From Mercenaria mercenaria (Eukaryota; Mollusca; Bivalvia; Venerida; Veneridae), in the NCBI RefSeq assembly GCF_021730395.1, contig NC_069371.1:46820001-46884000 (forward strand): a stretch of DNA of 64,000 bases. The letters are read 5' to 3'. The position numbers and the translations under genes are program-made. Shown here piece by piece: positions 39,501 to 50,146 of the stretch (positions within the stretch are counted from its first letter, which is position 1; every line of letters starts with the position of its first letter). The notes under the pieces are model-generated. The model saw nothing but the letters and a program-made list of their open reading frames with translations. It ran no database searches and had not been told where the DNA came from.

Positions 39501-40838
39501 AACAATCCAGGAACACTGGTTAGGCTAACTGCCTGCCGTTACCTAATAGAAATACTGTAAAGACGGCGCTTAGCAAAACAAACCAATAAATGAGTAAATG
39601 TGTTTTGAAACGCTCCCTAGACAGTCCGCATTCGATGTTCACAGTCAGACTTCACAAAAACTGACAATGTCTAGTAGGCAGGTTTGCCCAGCAGTGGGTT
39701 TGTTCTGTGTTTGGTCGCGGAAACGAAAGGTAAAGTGTTTACCTCCTTTCACTGACCTGCCTGAACCACTCCCTCTCTCTCTCTCTCTCCAGATATTATA
39801 TTAGGAAATTTTAGTTGCTTATTTTTTAGGGTTTTGTAATTGAGAAGTTGTTATTACTGAGTTGTAAAATTTGAACAATAAGGAAGGGTAACCAATAAAT
39901 AAGTGTGAACTGTGGATTGTTTTGTTTTCTTCAAAATATATTCCGAAACTAAAAATTGATCGAACCAGGGACCTTCAGAGCCCATAATTTTTGCTCCTGT
40001 TACACGAAATTTACCATATGGTTGGTAGTAACTTCATCGCACTATATACCGATTCAAATAATACTTAACATGGTGTCTAGTGCATCATATAGTCAGATTA
40101 CATACAAGAATGGATGCTATCATTTGAAATCAACTGCTCATGTTACAATATATGGTAACAGATACGCAACATTATTGAATGTCGTTTCATTTTCGCTTTG
40201 TAAGAAATTTGGAAAACGTATTTAAGACGTTTCGTCTAGTAATTGGACAAATAACATTCACCTACCTTTGAGAAAACATCCTGTCCCGTTATCTTACACT
40301 GGATTTTCGTCTGCAGATATTTGCTATTAATGAAGAGGTGTAGCAACCCCGTGCAGTCAATATCTGTTGCATTTGTTTTGGTTGCATATCCAGGGGCATT
40401 GATATAGCATTTTGCAACTGCCCATTCATCAGTGCTCCAGTTCTGCACATGGGTATTTTTCCAGAAAGGAGCTGGAGGAGTGGAAGCATGATTTATGATT
40501 ATTTGGTCATATAGTGCACCACAAACATTGTTTGGACACGCAACTTTTCCGCCTGGAAACTGGCAATTGCAATTAACTTGACCCAACGGACACTGTCTGC
40601 TTTTAGTCCGAACATGGTCCGGCTGAAGGGTCCTCAAGCTGCAACAGTTGCAGTTTACTGCCGACAAGTTGTGCGTTTGCTTAGAAGCATTGAGTAAGTA
40701 AACATGTTGCTGTTTGACAACATCTTCTGAAAATATTTCAAGTCCTTCCTTAAGATATTTCAGGGAAAGACCGGCTTTTACCCAGCTTCTGTATTTTGCA
40801 TTTTTAAGCTGTTGCTGATGCAGTATCTGCTGAGCCAT
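30505..40838 (-). CDS. NLR-like protein: HEPN-like (DZIP3-type) domain, coiled coil, NACHT NTPase, LRR-like C-terminus
   Basis: Five exons, all in phase: 40838-40266 (ATG), 34864-34706, 34288-33818, 33647-33557 and 33254-30505; 1347 aa. Residues 1-244 resemble the DZIP3-type HEPN-like region of bivalve proteins; WSTDEWAVAKCYI and a SARNSIYHSS helix are recognisable. Residues 245-431 form a charged coiled coil. The NACHT domain starts after about 500: Walker A GEAGTGKST (509-517), Walker B LILLDGLDE (589-597), sensor TTSRPWK (628-634). The C-terminal 400 residues are leucine-rich with irregular LRR-like spacing. Proteins of this type are likely cytosolic NTP-switch sensors or scaffolds of innate immunity; ligand and partners are unknown. 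The NACHT/LRR part sits in one 2.75 kb exon. No RING is visible, so DZIP3 naming refers only to the N-terminus. The open frame and intact motifs suggest a working gene. Confidence 0.88.
37290..38460. repeat. Diverged repeat array in the intron
   Basis: Related segments carry 'TCATAGGAATGAT', 'GAGCATAT(T/C)' and 'CGGAGTTAT/CGGAGTTACT' in the same order near 37330-37430, 37470-37560, 37610-37720, 37740-37830 and 38270-38380. The first segment follows 'ACGTCCGTCTGTCCGTCTTC'. These are degenerate copies of a dispersed repeat, not genes. Confidence 0.5.
39264..39390. mobile_element. 127-bp near-perfect palindrome made of two TIRs
   Basis: Starts CACTGGCACCAG and ends CTGGCGCCAGTG, with the same TIR as the 847-bp element at 23158-24004. 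The two ~63-bp arms meet at TATTCTATAGAATA with nothing between them. An imperfect target repeat (AGTGTGAC / GTTGTGAT) flanks it. It is an extreme internal-deletion form that keeps only the terminal repeats. Confidence 0.88.
39461..39596 (+). mobile_element. SINE family A, truncated and diverged copy
   Basis: Shares 'AACAATCCAGGAACACTGGT', 'TAGGCTAACTGCCTGCCGTT' and 'GCAAAACAAACCAATAAAT' with the family A body. More diverged than the other copies. Confidence 0.8.
39772..39789. repeat. (CT)n microsatellite
   Basis: Nine CT dinucleotides (39772-39789), adjoining a CACTCC stretch on the left. Confidence 0.95.
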
Positions 40839-43749
40839 TTATTGTAACGTCTTTAGGTCACACTGTTTAGATAACAGTGTTTTTTTCTTATTTCTGAAAT
40901 ATAAGAGATATGAAATTAAATGTATGCACGGTTACATTTCTAATCTAAAAGTCCAAAACTTCTATGTATAAACATACATGTATAAAAAGATAAGAACCCG
41001 TATTCATTTGCAAATTATAAATACATTGTAGTATTCTGACACAGATCTGTTAAACTTAAAGAAAGGTCACTAGTGCCAGGAGTGTGTTAATTTTAAGATA
41101 CTGACTCAAAACTTCGGCTTCTTAACTAAAAATTCAACTTATGTAACTCAGAATTTTGTAACTAACATTTTACCCCCTTATCCGCAAAATTTAAACGTCC
41201 GTCTGTCAAAGGTCAAAAATGTTAATGGTTTAGTTTGTAAAGGATACATACTTTTTCTAAAAGCCTGGGCTAGCAAGTCATATTAATGACACTAAGATAG
41301 TAAAAATATAAAATGATTACACACTTTATATTTCGTACTTTTAACACTAAGATTGTAGGGTTTTGAGCAAACGTGACAGCGTAATATAGTATCTGCGTAT
41401 ATTCAAAATTACCCTACCTTGCGTCTAAGTATGACCTACCATGGAACCAGTCCGGATTTCAAACTGAAACCAGGACATGTACCTGTTGTCCATGTATAGC
41501 ATGGGTGAAGGCACATAGGCTCCAACCAGATTAAAACGCTTACCCAGTTACCTACTATGGTTGCCGTTACAATTTAGAGCAAAAGTCACCCTCACTTGGT
41601 CTCAAAAGGGTTCAGCCATACTTGTTCGCTTACGTGGTCCAAAACGGTTTGAAAAAGTGGTAACAATGGCGATATTATTAGGGGCGACTACTCATGTTAT
41701 CCGACTTGGCCAGGACCTAAACATCTACGTTCATATATTTGAATTTAGCATTTTATTTGTTGTAGGTTTAATACTTCTAATGCATGCAAGTTACTTACCC
41801 TGCTGACATCAAGACTGGCTTTTCTAAGTTAGATAGAAATCCGGAATAACTTTTATACTTTAATCCTAATAATCACAAAAGGCAGATAGCATCATTCTAT
41901 TACATGTCAGTAATTTTCCAAAACGATTTTTCGTGTCAAGTTAAAACGTGGTTTCCGTTATTTGAAACGTTGTAAGTTTTTATCTTATAAACATCATTAC
42001 TTAAATTACTTAAAATCTGGTTGTGGTTGTTAAGTAGCCCATTAGCTTACGTAACAATTGTTTGTTTTTTGGTTAAAACAAACCTTTTTATTACTTGAGA
42101 TCAGAAATTCACAGTTTTATTTTGATTTTTTACACGAGTACGCAAATAAGCACGTTATGCCAGTGCGTTTATACCAGGTTTTGACTTCAATGGCGGAAAC
42201 CTTTTTATCTTTGGGAGTTCCAGTTAAATAAAATACTGGTGCATCTTTCCTTAATTTACATCTCTTTTATATTATAATATTGTACTATGATCGTTATCCG
42301 TATTTGGTTTTCGTTTAGTTTAAACAGTATTTATTTATATATCACGTACATAAATCATACACATACAATAAAGTTTACAATCAAAATGAAGTAAAGGATC
42401 TGAAAGCAAGCTTTCATTGAAAACTTATACTTATACTAATTTTTATTTATCAAATTATTTGGTTTTGAATTTCAGCCGTAAAATTATACACACCTTTGAG
42501 ACCATCTTTTTAACATGGCTTGTTTAGGTATATTTACATACTTTGTAAGATTTAGTTTTGGTCATGGCAAATTTTCAGAACTCGTTGAGAAAATGATAAA
42601 CACTTTTATGATCATGACAAGACTATTTTCAAATGCAGCATGCTCGGTATTCAGCCCTACGTATAGTGTTGACGGTACGCTGCCATCTTTTGATTGTGAC
42701 TGTTTGGACATGATGTGGACTCCATGATTGACAGTTTTACAAGTCGGATAGTGTTTATAGGAATATGCTTCAGTAAGGTCATAGATGTGTATTTTGTCTT
42801 TCAAGTACAAAAAGCATAACACAACTTCATATAAAATGTCCAAGAAATACAAAGGGTGTAAGGAATGTTCGTTCCTAGTATCGAGGAAACTAGCGTAGAA
42901 AAAACAGGAAAGTAAGTATAGCTTTTCAGACAGAACAAATGCTTCAATACTCATAGTATTGACTATAATACAAAATCAGATTTCGATGTATTTTGGTATA
43001 GATTTAGCTATGATTGTCGGCTCATGCACAGAGACTTTAACATTTTTTTAGGATTCATTCTATTACCTCGATGAAAAATGATTACCCCTTTATAAAAAAA
43101 AGCTTTTGTCAAATAAAATCGCTGTCTAGTCAAAAAACTTAAACTGCGCACATGATGAGATATTACACAACAAAATAAAATAATAACTGGTAAAAACTAA
43201 TAGTGTGTCATTTCTGTAGTTGCCTCTATAAAGATAAAAAGTCGATAAATTACCGCCCTTCATATTAAATACCACCAATTTTAGATGGCAGATATCACCA
43301 GAATAAATACTTAATAAACCCACCGATATGTTAAATACAGACCCAGATTCAATATCAGACTCCATGTCCATATACAGGCACATATCCGGCTTCAAATGTA
43401 CCCTAGGTATTTTAGGGATTAAACATTTTGTTTTCAGTATTATATGTTGACATATCGGTGATACATATATAATATATATGGTTATTTCTAGATATTTTAC
43501 CGCAGACAATATGATTTATTCTTATACACGAAACTCAGAACAGGCCTCCTTCTGAAATAAGTAAGCGTACAAAATGTATGTTGAATAACACATCGGTACT
43601 AAACTGTAAAGCAAGCAAACGTCTCTCCAAATATATTGCAACAAGTGTGTTGTAATGTCTGCAAGCTGCATGAAAATTAGTGGCTATTACCATTTTCGAA
43701 AGTGTTGCGTGAGAAAAGGCAAACCATCATCAACTGGCACTCTGATATT
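40839..43749. other. Upstream flank of the NLR-like gene and intergenic DNA
   Basis: No gene recognised. Minus-strand ORFs of 130 codons (42562-42954) and 127 codons (43126-43509) show no domain and have compositions expected of AT-rich DNA. Any 5' UTR exon or promoter of the NLR-like gene probably lies in the first few kilobases but could not be placed. Confidence 0.5.
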
Positions 43750-44413
43750 GAGTATGGAACGCTAATGCTGTCTTATGTAAGATGAATACGAGGTATCTCT
43801 TTATTTAGAGTAGTATCGTCTCAAGATCCTGTTATGCCTTGTTAATAACTGTGTTATCATTTTGACCTGTAATGCTATCATGTCTAACGTATGTGCTATT
43901 TTGTCAGAGTGACGTATTATTTTGTTTAACGACCATCTTATTTTCATAAACAACATGCTATCATGTCCAGAGAACATGCTATCTTGTCTGTGTGATGTAC
44001 TATTTTGTTAAACGACCATACTATTTTCTCAAAGCAACATGCTTTCATGTCCAGTATATATATATTTTTTTTGTCAGAGTGACGTTCGAATTTGTTTAAC
44101 GACCATCCTATGCTATCATGTCCACCAGTGTATATACTGTCTTGTCAGAGTGACATACTATTTTGTTAAACGACCATCCTATATCTAAAAGAAACATACT
44201 TTCTTGTCCAAGTGACGGACTTTTTTTGTCAAACGACCATCCTCGTTTCTCAAAGTAACATGCTTTCATGTCCAGTGTATATAATATTTTGTCTGAGTGA
44301 CGTGCTATTTTGTTAAACAACTTCTCAAAGTAACATGCTATCATGTCCAGTGAATATACTATCTTGTCAGAGTGACATACTATTTTGTTTAACCATCATC
44401 CTATTTTCTCTAA

Positions 44414-44704
44414 ACCCGCCCGCTTAGCTCAGTAGGTAAGAGCGTCGGTCTACGGATCGCGGGGTCGCGAGTTCGATCCTCGGGCGGGGCGCATGTTCTC
44501 CGTGACTATTTGATAAACGACATTGTGTCCGAAATCATTAGTCGTCCACCTCTGATTCATGTGGGGAAGTTGGCAGTTACTTGCAGAGAACAGGTTTGTA
44601 CTGGTACAGAATCCAGGAAAACTGGTTAGGTTAACTGTCCGCCGTTACATGACTGAAATACTGTTGAAAAACGGCGTTAAACCCAAAACAAACAAACAAA
44701 CAAA
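44414..44704 (+). mobile_element. tRNA-derived SINE, family A, full-length copy (molluscan RUDI/V-SINE-like)
   Basis: The 5' head is tRNA-like: A box TAGCTCAGTAGGTAAGAGC at 44425 and B box GGTCGCGAGTTCGATCC at 44463. The anticodon stem does not pair, so this is a SINE head and not a working tRNA gene. The body shared by the copies at 3.3, 27.0 and 39.5 kb follows, then a (CAAA)n tail. An exact 12-bp target duplication TATTTTCTCTAA flanks it (44402-44413 and 44705-44716). The family name is my recollection of clam SINEs and needs a library search. Confidence 0.88.
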
Positions 44705-44716
44705 TATTTTCTCTAA

Positions 44717-44774
44717 TGTCGCCATATGACCTATAATTGTGTCGGTGCGACGTTAAACCCAACAAAACAAAACA
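44717..44774 (+). mobile_element. SINE family B, 58-bp 3' fragment at the same target site
   Basis: Carries TGTCGCCATATGACCTATAA, TGTGTCGGTGCGACGTTAAA and a CAAAA-rich tail, the inverse of the family B copy at 54062-54213. It is flanked by the second and third copies of TATTTTCTCTAA (44705-44716 and 44775-44786). Confidence 0.8.
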
Positions 44775-45646
44775 TATTTTCTCTAAGTAACATACTATCT
44801 TGTAAGAGTGGCATACTATTGTATCAAACGACCGTCCTATTTTCTCAAAGTAACATGCTATCATGTCCATTGTATATACTATCTTGTCAGAATGACGTGC
44901 TACTTTGATGAACGATCATCTTTTTTTCTCAAAGTAAAATACTATATTGTCAGAGTGACTTAATACTTTATTACAAACAAAAACGTCACTCTGAAAAGAT
45001 AGTATACACACTTGCTATGATATCATGTTACTTTGAAAAAATAGGATGGTCGTTTTACAAAATAGTATCTCGCTCTGACAAGACAGCATGTTCGCAGGAC
45101 ATGATAACACGTTACCTCAAGAAAATAGGAAGGTCGTTTGACAAAATATCATCTTACTCTGACAAGATAGTATACACATTTGACATAATAGCACGTTACT
45201 TTGAGAAAATAGGATGGTCGTTAAACAAAAAAGTACGTCACTCTGACAAGATAGTATACAAACTAGACATGATAGCTTGTTCCTCTGAGAAAATCGGATG
45301 ATTGTTTAATAAAATAGTACTTCACTCTAACAAGATAGTATACACACTGGACATGGTAGCATGTTACTTTGAGAAAATAGGATGGTCGTTTAACAAAATA
45401 GTATGTCACTAAGACAAGATAGTATGTTCACTGGCCATGATAGCATATTGCTGTAGGGATGGTCGTTTAACAAAATAATACGTCACTCTGACAAAATAGT
45501 ACATACGTTAGACATGATAACATTGCAAGTCAACATAATAACACTGTAATTGACAAGACATAACGGAATCTTGAGAAGATACTGCTCTAAATAAAGAAGA
45601 TATCTCGTATTTATCTAACATAAGACAGCTCCAGCGTCCCATAATT

Positions 45647-46045
45647 GAGCAATAACATTATCAGGTATACATAGTTTTGGTGAAATAGCTTTCTAATATT
45701 CTTACATTTTGGTTAAATTTTAGAACAGTTAGCTTCACAGGAACGAACTTGTTTTACACCCTTTATTAATTTGAAATAAGAAGTTTACTTTTAGACTGAC
45801 AAAAATGAAAAAAAAAAGAAAAAAAAAAAAAGAAAAATAAAACATGAAGCTTAAATACATTTATGCTTCACACGTTAAAGTCACTCGTGAACACCAGGGT
45901 TCACGCTTTTATGAGTTACACATATGGCGTTCCTTCGATGAACTGTATTTAGATTTGAGCACTCAAACAATACTAACCCATGTAGCATAAAACAAACAAT
46001 ACAAGCATAACACACTGGTTAGGCAAAACGACAGTCCTCGCGTTG
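45647..46045. other. Spacer between the foldback element and the inverted duplication
   Basis: AT-rich, with an interrupted poly-A stretch at about 45805-45840. Nothing else recognised. Confidence 0.5.
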
Positions 46046-46585
46046 TTACGTCAGACCGAGCGTATCTGAGCGCCAAGGCTCGAGAAGAAATGGCGAATTC
46101 CGATCGCGATATTCAGGTGAGACACAGTTTTTCCTTTGTATTTTCCATCATATGCACAATTTACTTAAATGACTAGTCTTACGGAATATCCAAACCAGCT
46201 CTCCTTTCGCGGAAATATTTTATTTTACTGGAAACAGAATAGTTCCGGAGTAAAACGCAACAAAGTTTAGCGAGTGATGTTCAAGTGACGATGAAACATG
46301 TAAAATTGTTCACATTTTGTCCTCTGATTTTCAATATCAACGTTATCAGGCCATGTTCTGGTACCTGAAGACACTGTGTACATCTATAATGTTGCTATCG
46401 AACTTATTTTTGACAAATGCTGTCTTTATGCCGTTTAAACGCACTTTTTAAAATGCAACGTTAGTGGGTACCGATTGCAATACACCGTTTGTGTTCGAGA
46501 ACAACTATCGTAAATGGAGTTTTACCAACAATAAGCACAAGTACTTACCGTTTAACGCCAAAGTATGAATTCTCTTTTTATCTTA
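46046..46585 (+). repeat. Inverted segmental duplication, copy 1 (promoter, first exon, start of intron)
   Basis: About 530 bp matching 50905-51432 in inverse orientation at roughly 92-95%. The match starts at CGTCAGACCGAGCGTATCTG, passes through the ATGGCGAATTCCGATC first exon and its splice donor, and fades after CCGTTTAACGCCAAAGTATG. The upstream CG-containing part (AGCGCCAAGGCTCGAGAA) probably belongs to the promoter/5' UTR. Confidence 0.93.
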
Positions 46586-47559
46586 CTACTTCTGTAGACA
46601 GGTATTTTACTATACTAACTTTACTCACGCTGGAATTACTTACGTCACGCACTCGATATGAAATTCAGGCGTCAGTGTATGGAAAAAATATTTACGTTTC
46701 AGGTACCAGTGTAACTTAACGGGGAATAGATACGAGTATGTAATAATAATTATGATTTGAGAACCGGGTTTCGAATTTACGACCCGTGGTTTCCTGTTAC
46801 CACTTGATCATTTCATCCACTCTTTTCTGCTGTGAGTATATAGGCGAGAAAGCTATCTAGATATTTTTTGGTACGACAGTTGATCAAGATGCAGAGAAAT
46901 TCCCAGATGGGCATATGAAGTGTCCTACCAGGAAATACGCTTTAAATAGTTTTATACTTGCAAACTACACAAATAAAACATAATTTAAAGCATTTTGATG
47001 AAACTATCTATCATAAACACGTTTTATGTGACGGTCTCTTTATATAATTTCAGATTAGGAATTTCCAATGCGATATATGTGCCAAACAGTTTCTGCATCT
47101 GTCCTCCCTGGGGAGACACAAGCGCATTCACGCAGGAGAACGAAAGCATGCCTGTTATTTGGCAACGTGTGGTGAAACATATGCACATCGACAGGCATTA
47201 ATTAGACATTTGAATACACCTGAAGAAAAAAATGATTGGATGTGACCAGTGCGAAAAAAGTGTTCTCCCCAAAAGACAGACTTGAAAGACATAAAGTGGT
47301 TCATACGTCCAAATCAACCTGTAGTAGATGCCCCAAAAAGGTATTTCATATTGCTGAACACTTGAAAATTTGCGTCAAAGGACGTGTTTCTAATCATTAA
47401 TGCCAAGTGTGTGGCAGAAAGTTCTTGGAAAAAAGATATCTGCAGAACCATTGCAGGTGTGTATATTCATACGAAGAACAGTTTAAGTGTGACGTGTGCA
47501 GCAAAACGTTCCGTCAAAGAGGGTCCTTGTCCCGCCATAATCGACAATGTAAGAATTGA
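46090..47559 (+). pseudogene. C2H2 zinc-finger gene, broken
   Basis: Exon 1 (46090-46116) encodes MANSDRDIQ and ends CAG|GTGAGA. Exon 2 begins at 47054 after AATTTCAG, in phase 0. It reads a good C2H2 finger, FQCDICAKQFLHLSSLGRH, with an Ala in place of the usual linker Thr (HAGERKH). A second finger (ACYLATCGETYAHRQALIRH) lacks its last His. The frame then shifts near 47220, giving CDQCEK, and again near 47260, giving FSPKDRLERHKVVH. An in-frame TAA lies at 47398-47400. A last finger-like unit, FKCDVCSKTFRQRGSLSRH, runs to TGA at 47557-47559. Two frameshifts and one stop in a conserved array mean a decayed host gene, perhaps a DNA-binding regulator. Only a short N-terminal product could be made. 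Confidence 0.8.
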
Positions 47560-47988
47560 GAAAAGTAAACTTAAGTGAAGTGAATGTATGTCAGTAAACT
47601 CCAGTGAATAGTGTTGCGTTATGGACACAGGAAATGTATTCACTTTATAGTTCCTCTTTTGTTCATTCTTTTCTTTTGTTCATTTCAAACACTTTCGAGT
47701 AGAAATGTTCGTTAGCCCAGTTCTTTTTATTTCTTTCCTTTTGCCATATAGGGGCCTACAGGTTAAAATTACTTTTACAATAAAAAAAAAATTCCAAAAA
47801 AGTAGATTTTGTAAATATATCACCTTATTTGATAAATGCATTTTCTGTATTTTGTAAAGTTTATCCTTTAAAATATCTTATTTCATGGTAACAACCTTTC
47901 CGGGAAAAGTAGATTTTCAGTGATTTCATATCAAAAGATATTGTAATTGTTGTTTATTATGAAATGATAAATGCATATTTTTGAATAG

Positions 47989-48307
47989 TATGGCATGTCA
48001 AACGTTGCTAAATTATATATGTATGTTATTATTATTGTATGTTTGTTATTGTTATTCAATGTCTTGTCATTCATATTCTAAAAGTCATTATTGTTATTCT
48101 ATATTTCGTTATTCTAATTGTATCTTTGATATTGTTATTCAATGTCGTGTCATTCATATTCTAAGTCTTACCATTGTTATTCTATATGTCGTTATTCTTA
48201 TTGTATGTTCGATATTCTTATGGTAAAAGTCATTATTGTTAAAATAATAACAAACATCCAATAATAATAACATACATATATAATTTAGCAACGTTTGACA
48301 TGCCATA
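47989..48307. mobile_element. 319-bp hairpin element with ~67-bp near-perfect arms
   Basis: TATGGCATGTCAAACGTTGC at 47989 is inverted exactly at the other end (48307), and pairing continues through ATATATGTATGTTATTATTA with one or two mismatches. The loop contains two direct copies of about 90 bp built on CATTCATATTCTAA...TATTCTAT...GTTATTCT. MITE-like; no coding capacity. It lies between the two convergent genes of the inverted duplication. Confidence 0.88.
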
Positions 48308-49330
48308 GACATTGTTAATTTATAACACTTTCAAATTGATTATAGCTTTGAAAACGCACAAATAACAAATAAAAACATATTTTAGAATAGTCAAGCTCAT
48401 TCTAAATAGCCCCGACTTCAGTCAGTCTTATCTTGCAATTAATTCTTATTTTTGTTTAAGGTAAAGTCAGGGTAACATTTTCATTTCTATCACATACACA
48501 TGCGACTTTTTTTAATGAATGTAATCAATAAGTTCTGCAAACGTGCCGAGTCGGCAAAATTGTACAGTACAAAACACTTTTTAAAGTATTTAACATTATT
48601 CAACGCTGATAACGGACACTTTCTAATTGTCAAATTTCTCGTGGAACGAAATTCTTTTTGACGTAAGTGTTTTTCTTTCAGTATGTAATAGTCATGTACA
48701 CTACCGTTGTTTAACTGATTTAAGGTGATTTTAATTAGCCCTGCCACGGAATGATCCGGTCAAGGGTGGAGCATGTATTCGGTTCTAGCCAAGTGCTCTG
48801 GGGATATCAATTTAAGATTGATATTAGATAGCTATTTAAGGCAATACTTCTGTGCTTTTTGATGCCAATAATGGTATTTTATATTGTTCTGTGATATTCA
48901 TGTCGTAACTGATAACAGTGCTCACATATTTGATAAATGATTCTACTTTACTTTTATATTTATTTTGATTCATCAGTGATGAATCCGTGATTAACCATTC
49001 CAGTGGTTTTTTTTAATATTTGATTTTGAAATAAAATTAACAAAAAATTGATTTGTATTTCATTGTATTTACTGATAAATGAATTGTAATTTCATACGTG
49101 TACAGGTAGGTATAGGATCAATAAGCGCATGAAGTTTCTAAATTCGGAAATGTTAAAATTGCTACACAAGTTGGTTCAATATTTCGAATTCTACAGGTTT
49201 GCAAAGTTTTGGTTATTCTAATTCACGTGAGGAGAGCAGTTCAATTAAAATCTACCTGATGATGTTAAGCTGACGATAATTATGTTTGTATGGGGACATA
49301 CTACACGCACGCGTACAGGCACAATAAAAT

Positions 49331-49565
49331 CTCAGTTCCAGAAGAAAGTGTGCACTTTTTAAGTTTAAATATTTCAAAAAATTCCCCGACGTTTTTGTTT
49401 CATTTTTTCATACACTAGTTCTCAGGTATAACGCAAAATCTAAAATGCACACCAATTTGTTTACGATCTGATTTTAAATTTTGGTACCAAACATTATAAG
49501 TTTTCATGAGAATAACCGAGAAAAAATAACAGAAAACTAAGTGCACACTTTCTTTTGGAACTGAG
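49331..49565. mobile_element. 235-bp MITE (CTCAGTTCCAGAAGAAAGTG ends)
   Basis: The left end CTCAGTTCCAGAAGAAAGTG, continuing TGCACTTTTT, pairs with the inverse of the right end (CTCAGTTCCAAAAGAAAGTG, continuing TGCACTTAG). About 26 bp with one mismatch. No coding sequence. Superfamily unclear. Confidence 0.8.
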
Positions 49566-49774
49566 TGTATAAGATCCTTAAGAAGCCAGAATGCAGCAAA
49601 GCAAAATAATAGCAGGCTCGAACCTGTTCACGAGTTATGAAATTAGCAGACTCTTTTCACTGACCATATTCTACAGACGTCATCTCAAAACAGATTTACC
49701 TGGGCGCTGCATGACATTGGTTCAAGCTCTACTTTTTTCATGATTAGCGTAGTATGTACTAGTAAATGCCTGTG

Positions 49775-49965
49775 TGTTGACACGTGCCACTTGTAAGGCT
49801 CGCATACGATTATCGCAAATCTGTGGTTGGTGGGGTTCTGGGTTTGATCCCCGGGAGTATATTTGCCCATCATTTCATAACAGAAATACTGTTGAAAAAC
49901 TGTAAACAAATTGACACCGTGTTTTGAGTCGCCCCCATGAACGAAACTAGTGATTATATAGCTTA
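49775..49965 (+). mobile_element. tRNA-derived SINE remnant
   Basis: A B-box-like GGTTCTGGGTTTGATCCCCG lies at 49834-49853. It is followed by 'TTTCATAACAGAAATACTGT' and 'TGAAAAACTGTAAACAAATT', similar to the tail region of family A. The A box region is degraded (AAGGCTCGCATACG). Confidence 0.5.
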
Positions 49966-50146
49966 AATGATGTGTGTTAAAAAACCATTAAAACAACAAA
50001 ACATAAAGCTATATCGATATTTTACTTCATTGTAAAACAGATACTTATTTTAAATAGTTCTTAAATTTAAAGTGTGAAATATGTATGTTTTCTCTATCAT
50101 AATTGAAAACGAGAAAAGGGTGGAGGATGGACTTCACAAAAAATAA

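Larger units (their letters stand above)
34865..40265. other. 5.4 kb first coding intron of the NLR-like gene
   Basis: No further exon is needed, since the flanking exons are both phase 0. It holds a TIR/TIR mini-palindrome, a SINE A remnant, a CT microsatellite and a diverged repeat array (separate entries). A 67-codon minus-strand ORF at 35553-35756 starts MASLRKKATKLN from an internal ATG and is unexplained. Confidence 0.6.
43750..45646. mobile_element. Foldback-type element with arms of 84-bp tandem units
   Basis: The left arm (about 43750-44955) and right arm (about 44980-45646) are inverted copies. Outer ends pair as TATGGAACGCT... and its inverse ...AGCGTCCCATA, then CTGTCTTATGT and AATACGAG both recur inverted. 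Inside each arm lies a tandem array of an 84-bp unit: about seven partial or whole copies on the left and six on the right. Each unit is itself four 21-bp pieces built around CTAT(C/T)(T/A)TGTC: ...ATACTATCTTGTC, ...GTACTATTTTGTT, ...TCCTATTTTCTC and ...TGCTATCATGTC. Foldback elements are known for long terminal inverted repeats with tandem substructure. No transposase is present. The left arm is interrupted by two SINEs. Confidence 0.85.

Noticed and set aside
42562-43509. Two minus-strand ORFs of 130 and 127 codons as a possible gene
   Set aside because: No domain, no splice-linked partner, composition typical of AT-rich DNA.
44418-44490. A tRNA gene
   Set aside because: The boxes are good but the anticodon stem does not pair and the sequence continues into a SINE body with CAAA tail and target duplication.
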